This document shows positions 10,113 through 18,570 of a stretch of 64,000 bases of DNA, piece after piece. Made by a program: the position numbers and the translations under genes. The DNA is from Akkermansia muciniphila (GTDB lineage Bacteria; Verrucomicrobiota; Verrucomicrobiia; Verrucomicrobiales; V1-33), in the NCBI GenBank assembly GCA_945861415.1, contig CAMAUV010000007.1, forward strand, positions 1 to 64,000, read 5' to 3'. The notes below the pieces were generated by a model that worked only from the letters and a program-made list of their open reading frames with translations, was not told the DNA's origin and ran no database searches. Each line of letters opens with the position of its first letter. The stretch's first letter is position 1.

Positions 10113-10835
10113 ATGGGAGCACAATGGAAACAAAAATGGCGTGAACTCGCCGCAGACAAAAAGGGCCGGATGACCACGAAGCTCGTGCGGGAAATCCAAG
10201 TGGCTGCACGCATGGGCGGACCCAATCCGGAATTCAATCCCCGCCTCTTCGCCGCTGTGGAGGTAGCCAAACGGCAGTCTGTTTACAAGGACACCATCGA
10301 GCGCGCCATTGCCAAAGGTGCCGGGCTGGATGGAAAGGCCGACGCCTACGAAACTGTTGTCTTCGAAGGCTTCACGCCCCACCGTGTCCCTGTGATGGTC
10401 GAGTGCCTCACCGATAACAACAACCGCACCGGCCCGGAAATTCGGGTCCTCTTCCGCGCCGGCAGCATGGGCAGCGTCGCATGGATGTTCGACCACATTG
10501 GCCTCATCGAAGCCTACAATGCCAAACCCGGTATAGACGCCGAGAATGACGCGATCGAATCCGGCGCGGATGACCTTGAACTTCTGCATGAGGGCGATTT
10601 GGAAGGTGCGCCCTCCGGCAGCGTCAGCGTCCGCTTTTTCACTCAAATGACCGCTCTCGATTCGGTATCGAAAGCGCTAAAAGCCGCCGGGTGGAACGTG
10701 ACCACCTCCGAACTTAGCTACCGTCCCAAGGACTACCCGAAGTTAACCGAAGAACAGCGTGACGAAGTGACCGCTTTCCTGCAGGCTCTCGACGAACACG
10801 ATGACGTCCACCGCGTGCACGCCGCCATTCGTTAG
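10113..10835 (+). CDS. YebC/PmpR-family (TACO1-like) DNA-binding or translation regulator
   Basis: 240 residues starting at MGAQWKQKWRE (ATG at 10113); 27 more upstream codons are in frame but are not family-like. Core family motifs are present: TKLVREIQVAAR, NPRLFAAVEVAK, KDTIERAIAKG, and EGFTPHRVPVMVECLTDN with the conserved NRT (here NNRT). Canonical YebC begins MAGHSKW, so this is one of the shorter-start variants. Family members act as transcriptional regulators or, as shown for TACO1/YebC, help translation of difficult motifs. It stands alone, divergent from the Agl23-like gene. Confidence 0.9.
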   Translation: MGAQWKQKWRELAADKKGRMTTKLVREIQVAARMGGPNPEFNPRLFAAVEVAKRQSVYKDTIERAIAKGAGLDGKADAYETVVFEGFTPHRVPVMVECLTDNNNRTGPEIRVLFRAGSMGSVAWMFDHIGLIEAYNAKPGIDAENDAIESGADDLELLHEGDLEGAPSGSVSVRFFTQMTALDSVSKALKAAGWNVTTSELSYRPKDYPKLTEEQRDEVTAFLQALDEHDDVHRVHAAIR

Positions 10836-10940
10836 CAACAAGGGGTAGAATGGCGAAGATTCTCACACCTTCCGAGCGACCCGTGGCTGCTAGGCCGCTC
10901 GTTTTGGATTTAGTCCTTAGCCATTCACATCGAAGGTCTC

Positions 10941-11492
10941 ATGGACCTGCGTTTCGGCAATCCCCGGAGCTATCTGGCGCTACTGGGCATTCCGGGGGTG
11001 GTGGCGATTGAGTTTCTCTAGCGGCTGGAGTTTGCGGTGGAGAAGGAGGGGAAAGTCACGCTTTCATGGAAGCCGGCGGATGGCGGGTGCGGTGTTTCAC
11101 TCGCGGTGAAGCCGGACCGTGCTGCAATGCTTACAGCCCCTGATGAGCCTGCACTGCTGGAGGTGAAACAGGGCGAGCGCCCACTGCTTTGGGCGGGTAG
11201 TTCGTTTGCCGATGTTCGGGAGGCCGATTTTACCAAGGCATCGTCCACTCAAGACCTGGTCGGCACCCAAGCGTCTCTGGTGAGGCGGCACAGTCCGTAG
11301 GACGACATATGGCGCATCTGGCTGCTGGTCCTTGCCGCCGCGGCTTATTGCGTCATGGTATTTCATACAACGTCCGGACCGCCGGGTGGCGGCGGCAACG
11401 GAATGAGGAGTTGCGGAACGCAACAGGGGAGCGGCATAGGGGAATTTCTGACGAAATTTTTGCTGCCGGATTCTGTTTTTCGTTTAAAATAA
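10941..11492 (+). pseudogene. Interrupted BatA-type (aerotolerance regulator-like) membrane protein remnant
   Basis: A single reading frame from the ATG at 10941 to the TAA at 11490-11492 is cut by two in-frame TAG codons, at about 11019 and at 11298-11300. It reads MDLRFGNPRSYLALLGIPGV (a BatA-like N-terminal membrane anchor), then a beta-rich segment around 11037-11300 ending in VREADFTKASS, then a hydrophobic helix DDIWRIWLLVLAAAAY. BatA-N proteins with VWA or related domains have an N-terminal helix pair and a closing C-terminal helix in this order. The middle VWA/GATase-like part is missing, so I infer an internal deletion plus two nonsense mutations. A short protein from 11037-11300 alone is unlikely to be functional. 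Confidence 0.5.
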
Positions 11493-11556
11493 TCAGGTCT
11501 AGGGCGTTGCCCGCATGTTAAAGTAGAGACGCTTTTACCTAAAAATCACTCCATTC

Positions 11557-13542
11557 ATGATCCGCATCATTCTCTCAATGAAGACTATGTTCGCCACGGC
11601 GACACTTGTGCTCAGCTTCGGCGGTTCACTGCACGCGCAGTTGACGAAAAAGGAGGTCAAGCTCGGCAACGACCCTGCTTACATCAAAAAGACGGCACTG
11701 GAGGTCGATAAACGGATGGGTGCCGGATTCCAGAGAGCCAAACTGGCTCCTGTGACACCCTCCGACGATTCTAAATGGCTCCGCCGGGTCTATCTGGACT
11801 CGGTTGGCCGCATTCCCAGCTACGATGAGGCGAAGGCCTTTCTTGAAGACAAGGCCGCGGACAAAAGGGAGAAATTGATCGACAGGCTGCTCAACAGTGA
11901 AGGCTACGTCAGCCACACCTATAACTGGTATGCGGACATCCTGCGCGCCACCAGTCGCCTTGGCAATGACGACGACCGCAACGGCATTCCCTACCTCCGC
12001 TGGCTGCGTGAGGCCGTGGCCGCCAATAAGCCATGGGACAAAATGACATTCGAACTGCTCACCTCCACGGGCGGCGGTTGGGAGCCCGGCAAAGGTGCGG
12101 TGGGCTATTTTGAGCGCGACCGCGGCATGCCGCTGGACAATATGGCGAACACCACGCGCATTTTCCTCGGCACGCATATGGAGTGCGCCCAATGCCACGA
12201 TCACCCGTATGACAAGTGGAAGCAGACCGATTTCTATGAAATGGCTGCGTTCACTCACGGCCTTAAGACCGGATCTAACAGCGAACAAAAGCGCTACGTT
12301 AACGAAAAGTATGACGGCAAGGACGGACTCGAACCCGACAAAGCCAAGCGCGACGTCTACCGCTGGCTCATGGAGAACATCTACGATTTTGGAGTCTATG
12401 GAGACGGTAAAGGCAATATTCCGCTGCCCATGGACTTTAAGGAAAAGGGCGGCAAGCCTAGCGAAGTTGTGGCGGCCAAATCAATCTTCCCTGGTGCCCG
12501 CGGCAATGCGTCCCGCGATATGAAAGAGGCGCGCGAGAAATTTGCCGAATGGATGACCTCCCCGCAAAATCCGCGATTCACTCTCATCATCACCAACCGC
12601 GCATGGAGGCGTGTCATGGGCGTGGGCATGTTTGAGCCAGTGGACAAATTCGCGGAAAAAACCAACGACGCGCCGGGTACGGTGATCAGCAACCCAGCAG
12701 CCATGGAGTATCTCCAGCAAGTCATGCGTGAGGTGAACTTCGACATGAAAGCCTTTCAAAAGGTGCTTTTCAATACCCGGACCTACGCGCTGGGCACTAA
12801 CACCCAGCCGGTGGACACCAAAATGCCCTACGCTTTCCACGGCCGCGTAGTGAAACGCATGTCCGCTGAGCAGGTTTGGGACAGCATGACCACACTTGTC
12901 ATTCCTGACGTCGACTACCGGAAGGGCAATGCCCTCAATCACACCGCGGTAGTCGCCGGGCGCAACCTTGGGAAGTCGGGTTACGACGTGTGGAAAGAAG
13001 TCATCAACATGAAGCCGGCGGAGATTTCTGCGTGGGTGGATAATTTGATGAAAGCCAACCCCAAGGGCTCCGGATCGGAAGCCATGATGATGGACAAAAG
13101 CATGATGGCCAGCAACGATCCTGCTGCAGCCTCGCAAACCGATGGCGCGAAGTGGAATGGATTTAGCAAAGATCTTCTGCGGGCGGCTGAACTCCGGAGC
13201 CCGACCGCTCCCGAGCATTTCCTCCGCAAGTTCGGCCAAAGCAGCCGTGAGGTGATTGAGGGTGCCTCCAGCGAAAGCGACGTCACCCAGGTGCTATCGC
13301 TCATCAACGGTCACGTGGAAAAGAGCATCATCAGCGAAAGCCGCGCCATGGTTTATAAAGCCATCGATGCTGCTTCCACCCCTGAAGACAAAGTTAAGGC
13401 GGCATTTCTCGCCATCCTCACCCGCTATCCCACCCCCGCTGAGATGGACCTGATGTTGCCGGAAGCCAAAAAGGGCCGCGACGGTATCAAGAATTTGATC
13501 TACGCCCTGCTTAACACGAACGAGTTCATTTTCATTCTCTAA
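11557..13542 (+). CDS. DUF1549/DUF1553 (PSCyt2/PSD1-like) exported protein
   Basis: 661 residues with a signal peptide; MKTMFATATLVLSFGGSLHA begins at an in-frame ATG seven codons in (11578) and may be the true start. The DUF1549 signature LRRVYLDSVGRIP lies near residue 72. A CxxCH (CAQCHDHPYDKWK) near residue 210 could bind heme c or act as a structural Cys motif. The second half is DUF1553 (NPRFTLIITNRAWRRVMGVG, then ending with LLNTNEFIFIL). In PVC bacteria these proteins almost always precede a DUF1501 protein, as here, and are linked to breakdown of complex glycans, although the biochemical role is not established. It is the first gene of a three-gene run with the DUF1501 protein and the cytochrome-LRR protein. 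Confidence 0.92.
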   Translation: MIRIILSMKTMFATATLVLSFGGSLHAQLTKKEVKLGNDPAYIKKTALEVDKRMGAGFQRAKLAPVTPSDDSKWLRRVYLDSVGRIPSYDEAKAFLEDKAADKREKLIDRLLNSEGYVSHTYNWYADILRATSRLGNDDDRNGIPYLRWLREAVAANKPWDKMTFELLTSTGGGWEPGKGAVGYFERDRGMPLDNMANTTRIFLGTHMECAQCHDHPYDKWKQTDFYEMAAFTHGLKTGSNSEQKRYVNEKYDGKDGLEPDKAKRDVYRWLMENIYDFGVYGDGKGNIPLPMDFKEKGGKPSEVVAAKSIFPGARGNASRDMKEAREKFAEWMTSPQNPRFTLIITNRAWRRVMGVGMFEPVDKFAEKTNDAPGTVISNPAAMEYLQQVMREVNFDMKAFQKVLFNTRTYALGTNTQPVDTKMPYAFHGRVVKRMSAEQVWDSMTTLVIPDVDYRKGNALNHTAVVAGRNLGKSGYDVWKEVINMKPAEISAWVDNLMKANPKGSGSEAMMMDKSMMASNDPAAASQTDGAKWNGFSKDLLRAAELRSPTAPEHFLRKFGQSSREVIEGASSESDVTQVLSLINGHVEKSIISESRAMVYKAIDAASTPEDKVKAAFLAILTRYPTPAEMDLMLPEAKKGRDGIKNLIYALLNTNEFIFIL

Positions 13543-13563
13543 ACCCACCATTTATCTCCCGCT

Positions 13564-14859
13564 ATGAACTTTAACGACACCGACGAATTTACCCGCCGAC
13601 AACTGCTCTGCAATATAGCGAAAGCTGCGCTGGGAGTGAGTGTGGCGCCTATGTTCAGCTCTTCGCTCGCGACCGCCGCAGACTTTTTGCCCAACCGTCC
13701 GAAGGCGGCGAAAAGTGTCATCTTTTTGATGATGTCCGGCGGCATGAGCCACCTCGATACACTCGACGTGATGGGCAAAAAGGAATCTGTGCTTGGCGAA
13801 ACGAAGGCCATCGAAACGAGCGCCAAAGGAATAATGTTGTCCGAGAATCTGCCGAAAACAGCCAAGCAAATGCAGCACATTTGCCTCATGAACGGAATGA
13901 GCACTACTCAGGGCGCCCACGAGCAGGGGCAGTATCTCATGCAGCGCAGCTACACCATGCGAGGCACCATTGTCCACCCGGCGCTTGGATCATGGGTGGT
14001 GCGCCTCGCCGGCAAGCGGAACAACAATCTGCCCGGCTTTGTCGCCGTGAGCACCGATGCTAATAGTGCTGCCGGAGGATTCATGGGGGCTAAATACTCT
14101 GGAGTGCCCATCGGCGAGCCCGGACAGGGACTCCAAGATTCCATGCGTCCTAGCAGCATAAATGAAGGGGACTTCGAAAAACGCCTGAAACTGGCGGACG
14201 CGATGAACAAACAGTTCCATACGCAAATCACCAACCCGGGCATCCGGGAGCATAGTTCGCTCTATGACGATGCGCTGCGCCTGATGCGCTGTGAAGACCT
14301 CAAGGCTTTCGATGTGAAGAAGGAGCCTACGGAGATCTCGGAAATGTATGGCACCTCGCGTTTTGGTCAGGGCTGTTTGCTGGCCCGCAGACTGGTGGAG
14401 CATGGTGTACGTTTCGTACAGGTAACCCTCGGCGGATGGGACACGCACTACGACAACTTCACAGCTGTGCCCGCGCGGGCTAAAAATCTAGATGATGGCC
14501 TCAGCGCCCTGCTCAAGGACCTGCACCGCCGGGGGATGCTCCAGGATACGCTGGTAGCTGTGGGCACCGAGTTTGGCCGCACTCCGGAAATCATCACCGA
14601 ACACCAGGACGGGCGCGACCATTACCCCAAAGCCTTCTCCTGCCTGATCGCCGGCGGTGGCATCACGGGCGGACGCTTCTATGGCAAGAAGGACGACAAG
14701 GGCGGGAACGTAGTGGAAGGGATGACTACCCCGATGGACTTCAATGCAACCATCAGCTACGCCCTCGGGCTTGATACTGATCAGGTTATCATGTCGCCCT
14801 CCGGCCGTCCTTTCACCGTTGCCGACAAAGGCAAGCCGGTGGTGGAATTATTCTCCTGA
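13564..14859 (+). CDS. DUF1501-family, Tat-exported sulfatase-fold protein
   Basis: 431 residues. The N-terminus has a twin-arginine-like start (FTRRQLLCNIAKAALGVSVA). The DUF1501 core follows: SVIFLMMSGGMSHLDTLD near 50-70, the GGWDTHYDN block near 295, and GTEFGRTPEI near 335. The fold is related to the alkaline phosphatase/sulfatase superfamily, but the activity of the family is unproven. It starts 21 bases after the DUF1549/1553 gene, which is the standard pairing in Planctomycetes and Verrucomicrobia. Confidence 0.93.
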   Translation: MNFNDTDEFTRRQLLCNIAKAALGVSVAPMFSSSLATAADFLPNRPKAAKSVIFLMMSGGMSHLDTLDVMGKKESVLGETKAIETSAKGIMLSENLPKTAKQMQHICLMNGMSTTQGAHEQGQYLMQRSYTMRGTIVHPALGSWVVRLAGKRNNNLPGFVAVSTDANSAAGGFMGAKYSGVPIGEPGQGLQDSMRPSSINEGDFEKRLKLADAMNKQFHTQITNPGIREHSSLYDDALRLMRCEDLKAFDVKKEPTEISEMYGTSRFGQGCLLARRLVEHGVRFVQVTLGGWDTHYDNFTAVPARAKNLDDGLSALLKDLHRRGMLQDTLVAVGTEFGRTPEIITEHQDGRDHYPKAFSCLIAGGGITGGRFYGKKDDKGGNVVEGMTTPMDFNATISYALGLDTDQVIMSPSGRPFTVADKGKPVVELFS

Positions 14860-14943
14860 CATAGACTAGCTTTGCAGTTTTCCGTGAGCAGTTTTCGGGG
14901 CCCGCCCGAAGCCGTTTCTGAAAACTGGACTCTGAATACCAAC

Positions 14944-15879
14944 ATGATCCGTTTAGGCATCTTCCTTTTACTTTTCGTCCCCCCTGTTTGTGCCGAGTTG
15001 AGCTTCCGTAGACAAATTCTGCCATTGCTGGGCAAAGCCTGCGCCGACTGTCACAAGGCACCCACGAAGGGGACAGACGGCAAAGTGCAGAATCCCAAAG
15101 GCGGTTTTCGCATGGATGCCCCGTCGCATATGCTCAAAGGAGGCTCTGACGGGAGCGGTGTGGAGCCCGGTGATCCGGACAAGAGCGGTATCTATCAGCG
15201 AATAATGTTGCCCACGGGCCACGAGGACTTCATGCCGCCGAAAGGGAAGGGGACTCCACTCTCGTTTCCGCAGACGGAACTGATCAAGCAGTGGATTCTC
15301 GAGGGTGCTAACTTTGGCGATTGGATAGGAAGTGACATCGCGGTGGCAGTCGTACCAAAGCCCGGTGCCGCCGGGCTGAGAAAAGTCGATCCGCTGGCAG
15401 CTGGACTTACCGAACCAGCGCCCGATGCCATGAAAAAGCTCGGATCGCTAGGTGCGGTGGTTTACCGGGCAGGCAAAGACAGCAAGCTCATCATCGTCGC
15501 CTTTGTGCAAAGCACGAGCCTCATTGGCGACAAGGAGATGGAGCATCTCCGGCCGCTTGCGGCGAACATTACGGAATTGGATTTGAGCGACACTAAAATT
15601 ACCGACGTGGGCATGTCAGTAGTTGGCACCATGCCGCGACTGACAAAACTTAACATCAGCGGCACTGCCGTGACCGATGCGGGTGTGGCCGGCCTGAAGG
15701 GGCTGGTCAATCTTGACTGCCTCGCCGCTCACAGCACTGGCGTGAGTGATGCTGCCGTGGAGACGCTCAAAAGCATGAAGAAACTTAGGAGCGTCTTCCT
15801 TTGGAAAACTCGTGTTACCAGTTCCTCAGCTGCGGAGTTGCAAAAGGCGCTGCCAGGTTCGTCGGTTTCTATTGAGTAA
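14944..15879 (+). CDS. Planctomycete-type c-type cytochrome domain fused to leucine-rich repeats
   Basis: 311 residues from the ATG at 14944, which begins a clean signal peptide (MIRLGIFLLLFVPPVCA); an upstream in-frame ATG at 14872 would hide it. Residues 33-37 are CADCH, a heme c motif, in the setting typical of the PSCyt1 domain (RRQILPLLGKACADCHKAP, later GHEDFMPPKGKG). Residues from about 195 to the end are cysteine-free leucine-rich repeats (ITELDLSDTKITDVGMSVVG, LTKLNISGTAVTDAGVAGLK). It follows the DUF1501 gene by about 85 bases and completes the PSCyt/DUF1549/DUF1501 set. It is likely periplasmic and membrane-associated. The redox partner is unknown. Confidence 0.9.
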   Translation: MIRLGIFLLLFVPPVCAELSFRRQILPLLGKACADCHKAPTKGTDGKVQNPKGGFRMDAPSHMLKGGSDGSGVEPGDPDKSGIYQRIMLPTGHEDFMPPKGKGTPLSFPQTELIKQWILEGANFGDWIGSDIAVAVVPKPGAAGLRKVDPLAAGLTEPAPDAMKKLGSLGAVVYRAGKDSKLIIVAFVQSTSLIGDKEMEHLRPLAANITELDLSDTKITDVGMSVVGTMPRLTKLNISGTAVTDAGVAGLKGLVNLDCLAAHSTGVSDAAVETLKSMKKLRSVFLWKTRVTSSSAAELQKALPGSSVSIE

Positions 15880-15957
15880 GGCGGCAGGCTTTTTTTATCG
15901 AAAGGCTGCTCCTGAGCTTGCCCCGTAGGCGACACGGGCATAAGGACCGGGCGTAAT

Positions 15958-17031
15958 ATGGACCCAAACGCAAAAACTTTTCTCTTCGACTATCTCAATA
16001 CCGCCAGCCCTTCCGGCTTTGAAATGCCGGGTCAGCGCAAGTGGGCGAGTTACATCCGACAGTTTGCCGATACCGTGGAGAACGATGCTTACGGCAATGC
16101 GTGGGCTGTGCTCGAGAGCAAAAAGGGCCCGAAGATCATGCTGGAGGCGCATGCGGATGAGATCGGGTTTATTGTAAAGCACATCAGCAAGGAGGGTTTT
16201 ATTCACGTCGACCGCATCGGCGGAAGCGACCACGCGAATGCCCGCGGCCGGCGCGTCGTCTTTGCCGGCGATAAAGGCCCGGTGCGCGGTATCATAGGAA
16301 ATACCGCCATTCACATCCGCGACCGTAGCGGCGGGGAGAAGGCTCCGGAGGTACATGATCTCTACGTGGATACCGGCGCTTCCAACGATTTGGAAGTGCT
16401 GGCGCAGGGACTGCGTCCGGGCTCCCCGGGTGTCTACGCAGATGGCGTGGAGGATTTTGGTGCCGACCGGCTCGTGGGCCGGGCGCTGGACAACCGGATT
16501 GGTGGATTCATCATCGCGGAAGTCATGCGCAGACTGGCTCCGCTGCGAAAGAAACTTAATTGCACGGTCATCGCCGCCAACTGCGTGCAGGAGGAAATCG
16601 GCGGCCATGGCGCGAAAATGTTATCCTATCGGCTGCATCCCGGTGCGGCCATCTGTCTGGATGTCACTCACGCGACCGACACTCCAGGCATTGAAAAAGC
16701 AAAACACGGAAGCGTGAAACTCGGAGGCGGCCCCGGCATCACGCACGGCGCAGCAGCTCATCCGCTTGTCATCCAGCGACTCATCAAGTGTGCCGAACAG
16801 AGCGGGCAGACCATTCAGCACGAATCTGCTTCGCGTTTTACCGGCACGGATACCGATGACATTTTCTGGAGTCGCGGCGGAATTCCCAGCGCGCTCGTTT
16901 CCCTGCCGCTGCGCTACATGCATAGCGTGGTGGAGTGCGTGAGCCTTGCCGACGTGGAGAGCGTGATCGCACTGCTTACCGCGTTTGTGCAGTCGGTGAA
17001 AGTGAACGATACCTTCAGCCAAACCCTTTGA
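15958..17031 (+). CDS. M42-family metallo-aminopeptidase (glutamyl aminopeptidase/endoglucanase M fold)
   Basis: 357 residues. The ligand and catalytic blocks of family M42 are all visible: EAHADEIGF (first zinc His), RALDNRIGG (bridging Asp), CVQEEIGGHGA (catalytic Glu and ligand Glu), CLDVTHATDTPG (Asp ligand), and LRYMHSVVE (final His). These enzymes are large cytosolic tetrahedral aminopeptidases that trim peptides released by proteases. No signal peptide is seen. A GrpE-like gene starts 14 bases downstream and may be co-transcribed. Confidence 0.93.
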   Translation: MDPNAKTFLFDYLNTASPSGFEMPGQRKWASYIRQFADTVENDAYGNAWAVLESKKGPKIMLEAHADEIGFIVKHISKEGFIHVDRIGGSDHANARGRRVVFAGDKGPVRGIIGNTAIHIRDRSGGEKAPEVHDLYVDTGASNDLEVLAQGLRPGSPGVYADGVEDFGADRLVGRALDNRIGGFIIAEVMRRLAPLRKKLNCTVIAANCVQEEIGGHGAKMLSYRLHPGAAICLDVTHATDTPGIEKAKHGSVKLGGGPGITHGAAAHPLVIQRLIKCAEQSGQTIQHESASRFTGTDTDDIFWSRGGIPSALVSLPLRYMHSVVECVSLADVESVIALLTAFVQSVKVNDTFSQTL

Positions 17032-17045
17032 GCGGGGCACTGCCT

Positions 17046-17690
17046 ATGATTCTGCCATCTGACGAAACTCCGGAAAGGCGCGGCGACTCCGAGCCCGACG
17101 ATGACTTTGCGTGGGCTGCCGGCGCTACCCCGGAGAGTGTGCCGCCGGTCTTCGCTGATCCCTACGGCACGGGCGGAGTGGAGCATCCCGCACCTCCGGG
17201 CTGGCGCGAGGACCTAAAACGCTCTGTGCTGGAGGCGCTTAAGGACATCTCCATAATTGAAGATCCGAACCAAGACTTCGATCCGCCGGAGCCACCGGAT
17301 CTTTTCATGTTTTTCGGCGAACTAGCGGCTCTACGGAATGAAGTGCGCCGAGGCCAGAAGAAGCTCGCTGACGGCGTGTCCAAGCTAGCGACTGCCGGTG
17401 GAGGCAACCCGGCTGCCGTCGATACCGCCCCGGCACATGAACTGGTGGCTCTTTACGACAGCATCGTGGCAGAGGGCCAGATCCCGGCGGCAGCGGCGCT
17501 CACTGAGGCCGCTCTGATCCGGGCGGGGGTCATTCAGATTCCTGCGCAAACCGGCGGTGCCTTTGATCCGGCTACCATGGCCAGCGTCAGCGGCAAAGTT
17601 CCGGCAAAATCCGCAAAAGTGAAATCCGTGCAGCGCGCAGGATTCACGTGGCGCGGCCGACTGCTGCGTCCCGCCCTTGTGGAAGTATAG
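17046..17690 (+). CDS. GrpE-like nucleotide exchange factor, divergent
   Basis: 214 residues from the ATG at 17046. The first 75 residues are acidic and proline-rich. A GrpE-like core follows: LFMFFGELAALRNEVRRGQK (short coiled-coil segment) and later AGVIQIPAQTGGAFDPATM and RGRLLRPALVEV, which match the conserved 'G..FDP..hEAV' and 'GRvLRPA.V.V' ends of GrpE. The long helix is shorter than in canonical GrpE and the middle is poorly conserved. GrpE releases ADP from DnaK, but no Hsp70 gene is in the window. A zinc-ribbon gene follows after 4 bases, suggesting a chaperone-like accessory unit. Confidence 0.7.
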   Translation: MILPSDETPERRGDSEPDDDFAWAAGATPESVPPVFADPYGTGGVEHPAPPGWREDLKRSVLEALKDISIIEDPNQDFDPPEPPDLFMFFGELAALRNEVRRGQKKLADGVSKLATAGGGNPAAVDTAPAHELVALYDSIVAEGQIPAAAALTEAALIRAGVIQIPAQTGGAFDPATMASVSGKVPAKSAKVKSVQRAGFTWRGRLLRPALVEV

Positions 17691-17694
17691 CCCC

Positions 17695-18012
17695 ATGGTC
17701 CGCTTCGAATGTCCATCCTGCGGTGCGGAAACTGCGCCCGACTGCTCCCCTCACTGTCCGCAGTGCGGCACGGAGGTGCGCACCTGCGGCGAGATTCTGT
17801 TTTCCAGTTTCGACTCTCTTCGGCTGGCCCTTCTCGCTTTGGCTGAAGGCCGGGACAAAGACGCGCATGATTTCGCCTACGAATCATGGAGCCTGCATCA
17901 TACCGTCGAAGCCGCCAGCGCCGGCCTTCTCGCTGCCGTGCTGCTCAAAGAGCCGGTAGAAATCGCTCGCTGGATCCGCCGCCGCCGCCGGTTGCTGGTA
18001 GGCGCACCCTGA
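17695..18012 (+). CDS. Small zinc-ribbon protein of unknown function
   Basis: 105 residues from the ATG at 17695, four bases after the stop of the GrpE-like gene. The N-terminus has two CxxC knuckles (CPSCG at 6-10 and CPQCG at 21-25) with further cysteines at 17 and 31, a rubredoxin-like zinc ribbon. The rest is helical, with a basic end (IRRRRRLL). It is probably co-translated with the GrpE-like protein. A role as a DnaJ-like zinc adaptor is only a guess from the context. Confidence 0.65.
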   Translation: MVRFECPSCGAETAPDCSPHCPQCGTEVRTCGEILFSSFDSLRLALLALAEGRDKDAHDFAYESWSLHHTVEAASAGLLAAVLLKEPVEIARWIRRRRRLLVGAP

Positions 18013-18027
18013 CTTGTTCTGAAATCT

Positions 18028-18438
18028 CTACTTCTCGCGCTCCCGCATGTGTTCAAGGAACGCATCGAGAATACGGCGATCGCGCTTTTCCGGTCGGCCA
18101 ACGGGCATGTGGACAGTGTTTAGCCGGCGCTCTTCGCGGCGGTGGCGGGCGGCATCCTGTTCGGCTGCCGGCGTGAGATCAGTCATGCTCTCCTCTACCA
18201 GTTTGGCCCCAACGCGCTGTCCGATGGCCTGCTCCACGCGTATGGTGCGGGTGATGTCATCCTGGCGAATTTCGATGATGTCGCCGGGCCTGATGAAGCG
18301 TGAGGCTTTCACCTCCTGTCCGCCAATATGCACGCGGTTGAGACGGCAGGCATCCGTGGCCTGCTGGCGGGTCTTACATAGACGGACTGCCCAGAGCCAT
18401 TTGTCGAGGCGCATTTCGGGTTCGGCATTTTGGGACAT
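18028..18438 (-). CDS. hslR: S4-domain RNA-binding protein (Hsp15/HslR-like)
   Basis: 136 residues. The S4 domain occupies about 9-70 and opens with RLDKWLWAVRLCKTRQQAT, nearly the Hsp15 consensus, followed by NRVHIGGQEVKASRFIRPGD. The C-terminus is highly basic (RHRREERRLN, GRPEKRDRRILDAF), as in E. coli Hsp15. Hsp15 rescues 50S subunits blocked with peptidyl-tRNA. The gene is convergent with the zinc-ribbon gene and divergent from the GHMP kinase gene. Confidence 0.88.
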   Translation of the reverse strand: MSQNAEPEMRLDKWLWAVRLCKTRQQATDACRLNRVHIGGQEVKASRFIRPGDIIEIRQDDITRTIRVEQAIGQRVGAKLVEESMTDLTPAAEQDAARHRREERRLNTVHMPVGRPEKRDRRILDAFLEHMREREK

Positions 18439-18570
18439 GGGGAAGTTTTCAGTTTTCAGGAGTCGGCTTGCAGTGAGAGCGCATCATGCTGATGTGAAAT
18501 CCGTCCCCTGAAAACGGAAAACCCGTGCCGTTGCCGGGACTCCTGCATTTTTAGTTGCTGCTCCTTTTCC

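Noticed and set aside
10405-10425. GATAACAACAACCGCACC in the YebC-like gene as a DGR template
   Set aside because: It encodes the conserved TDNNNRT motif of the family and has no match to the variable-region framework.
15885-15896. Run of seven T after the cytochrome-LRR gene as an intrinsic terminator
   Set aside because: No stable hairpin precedes the T-run.
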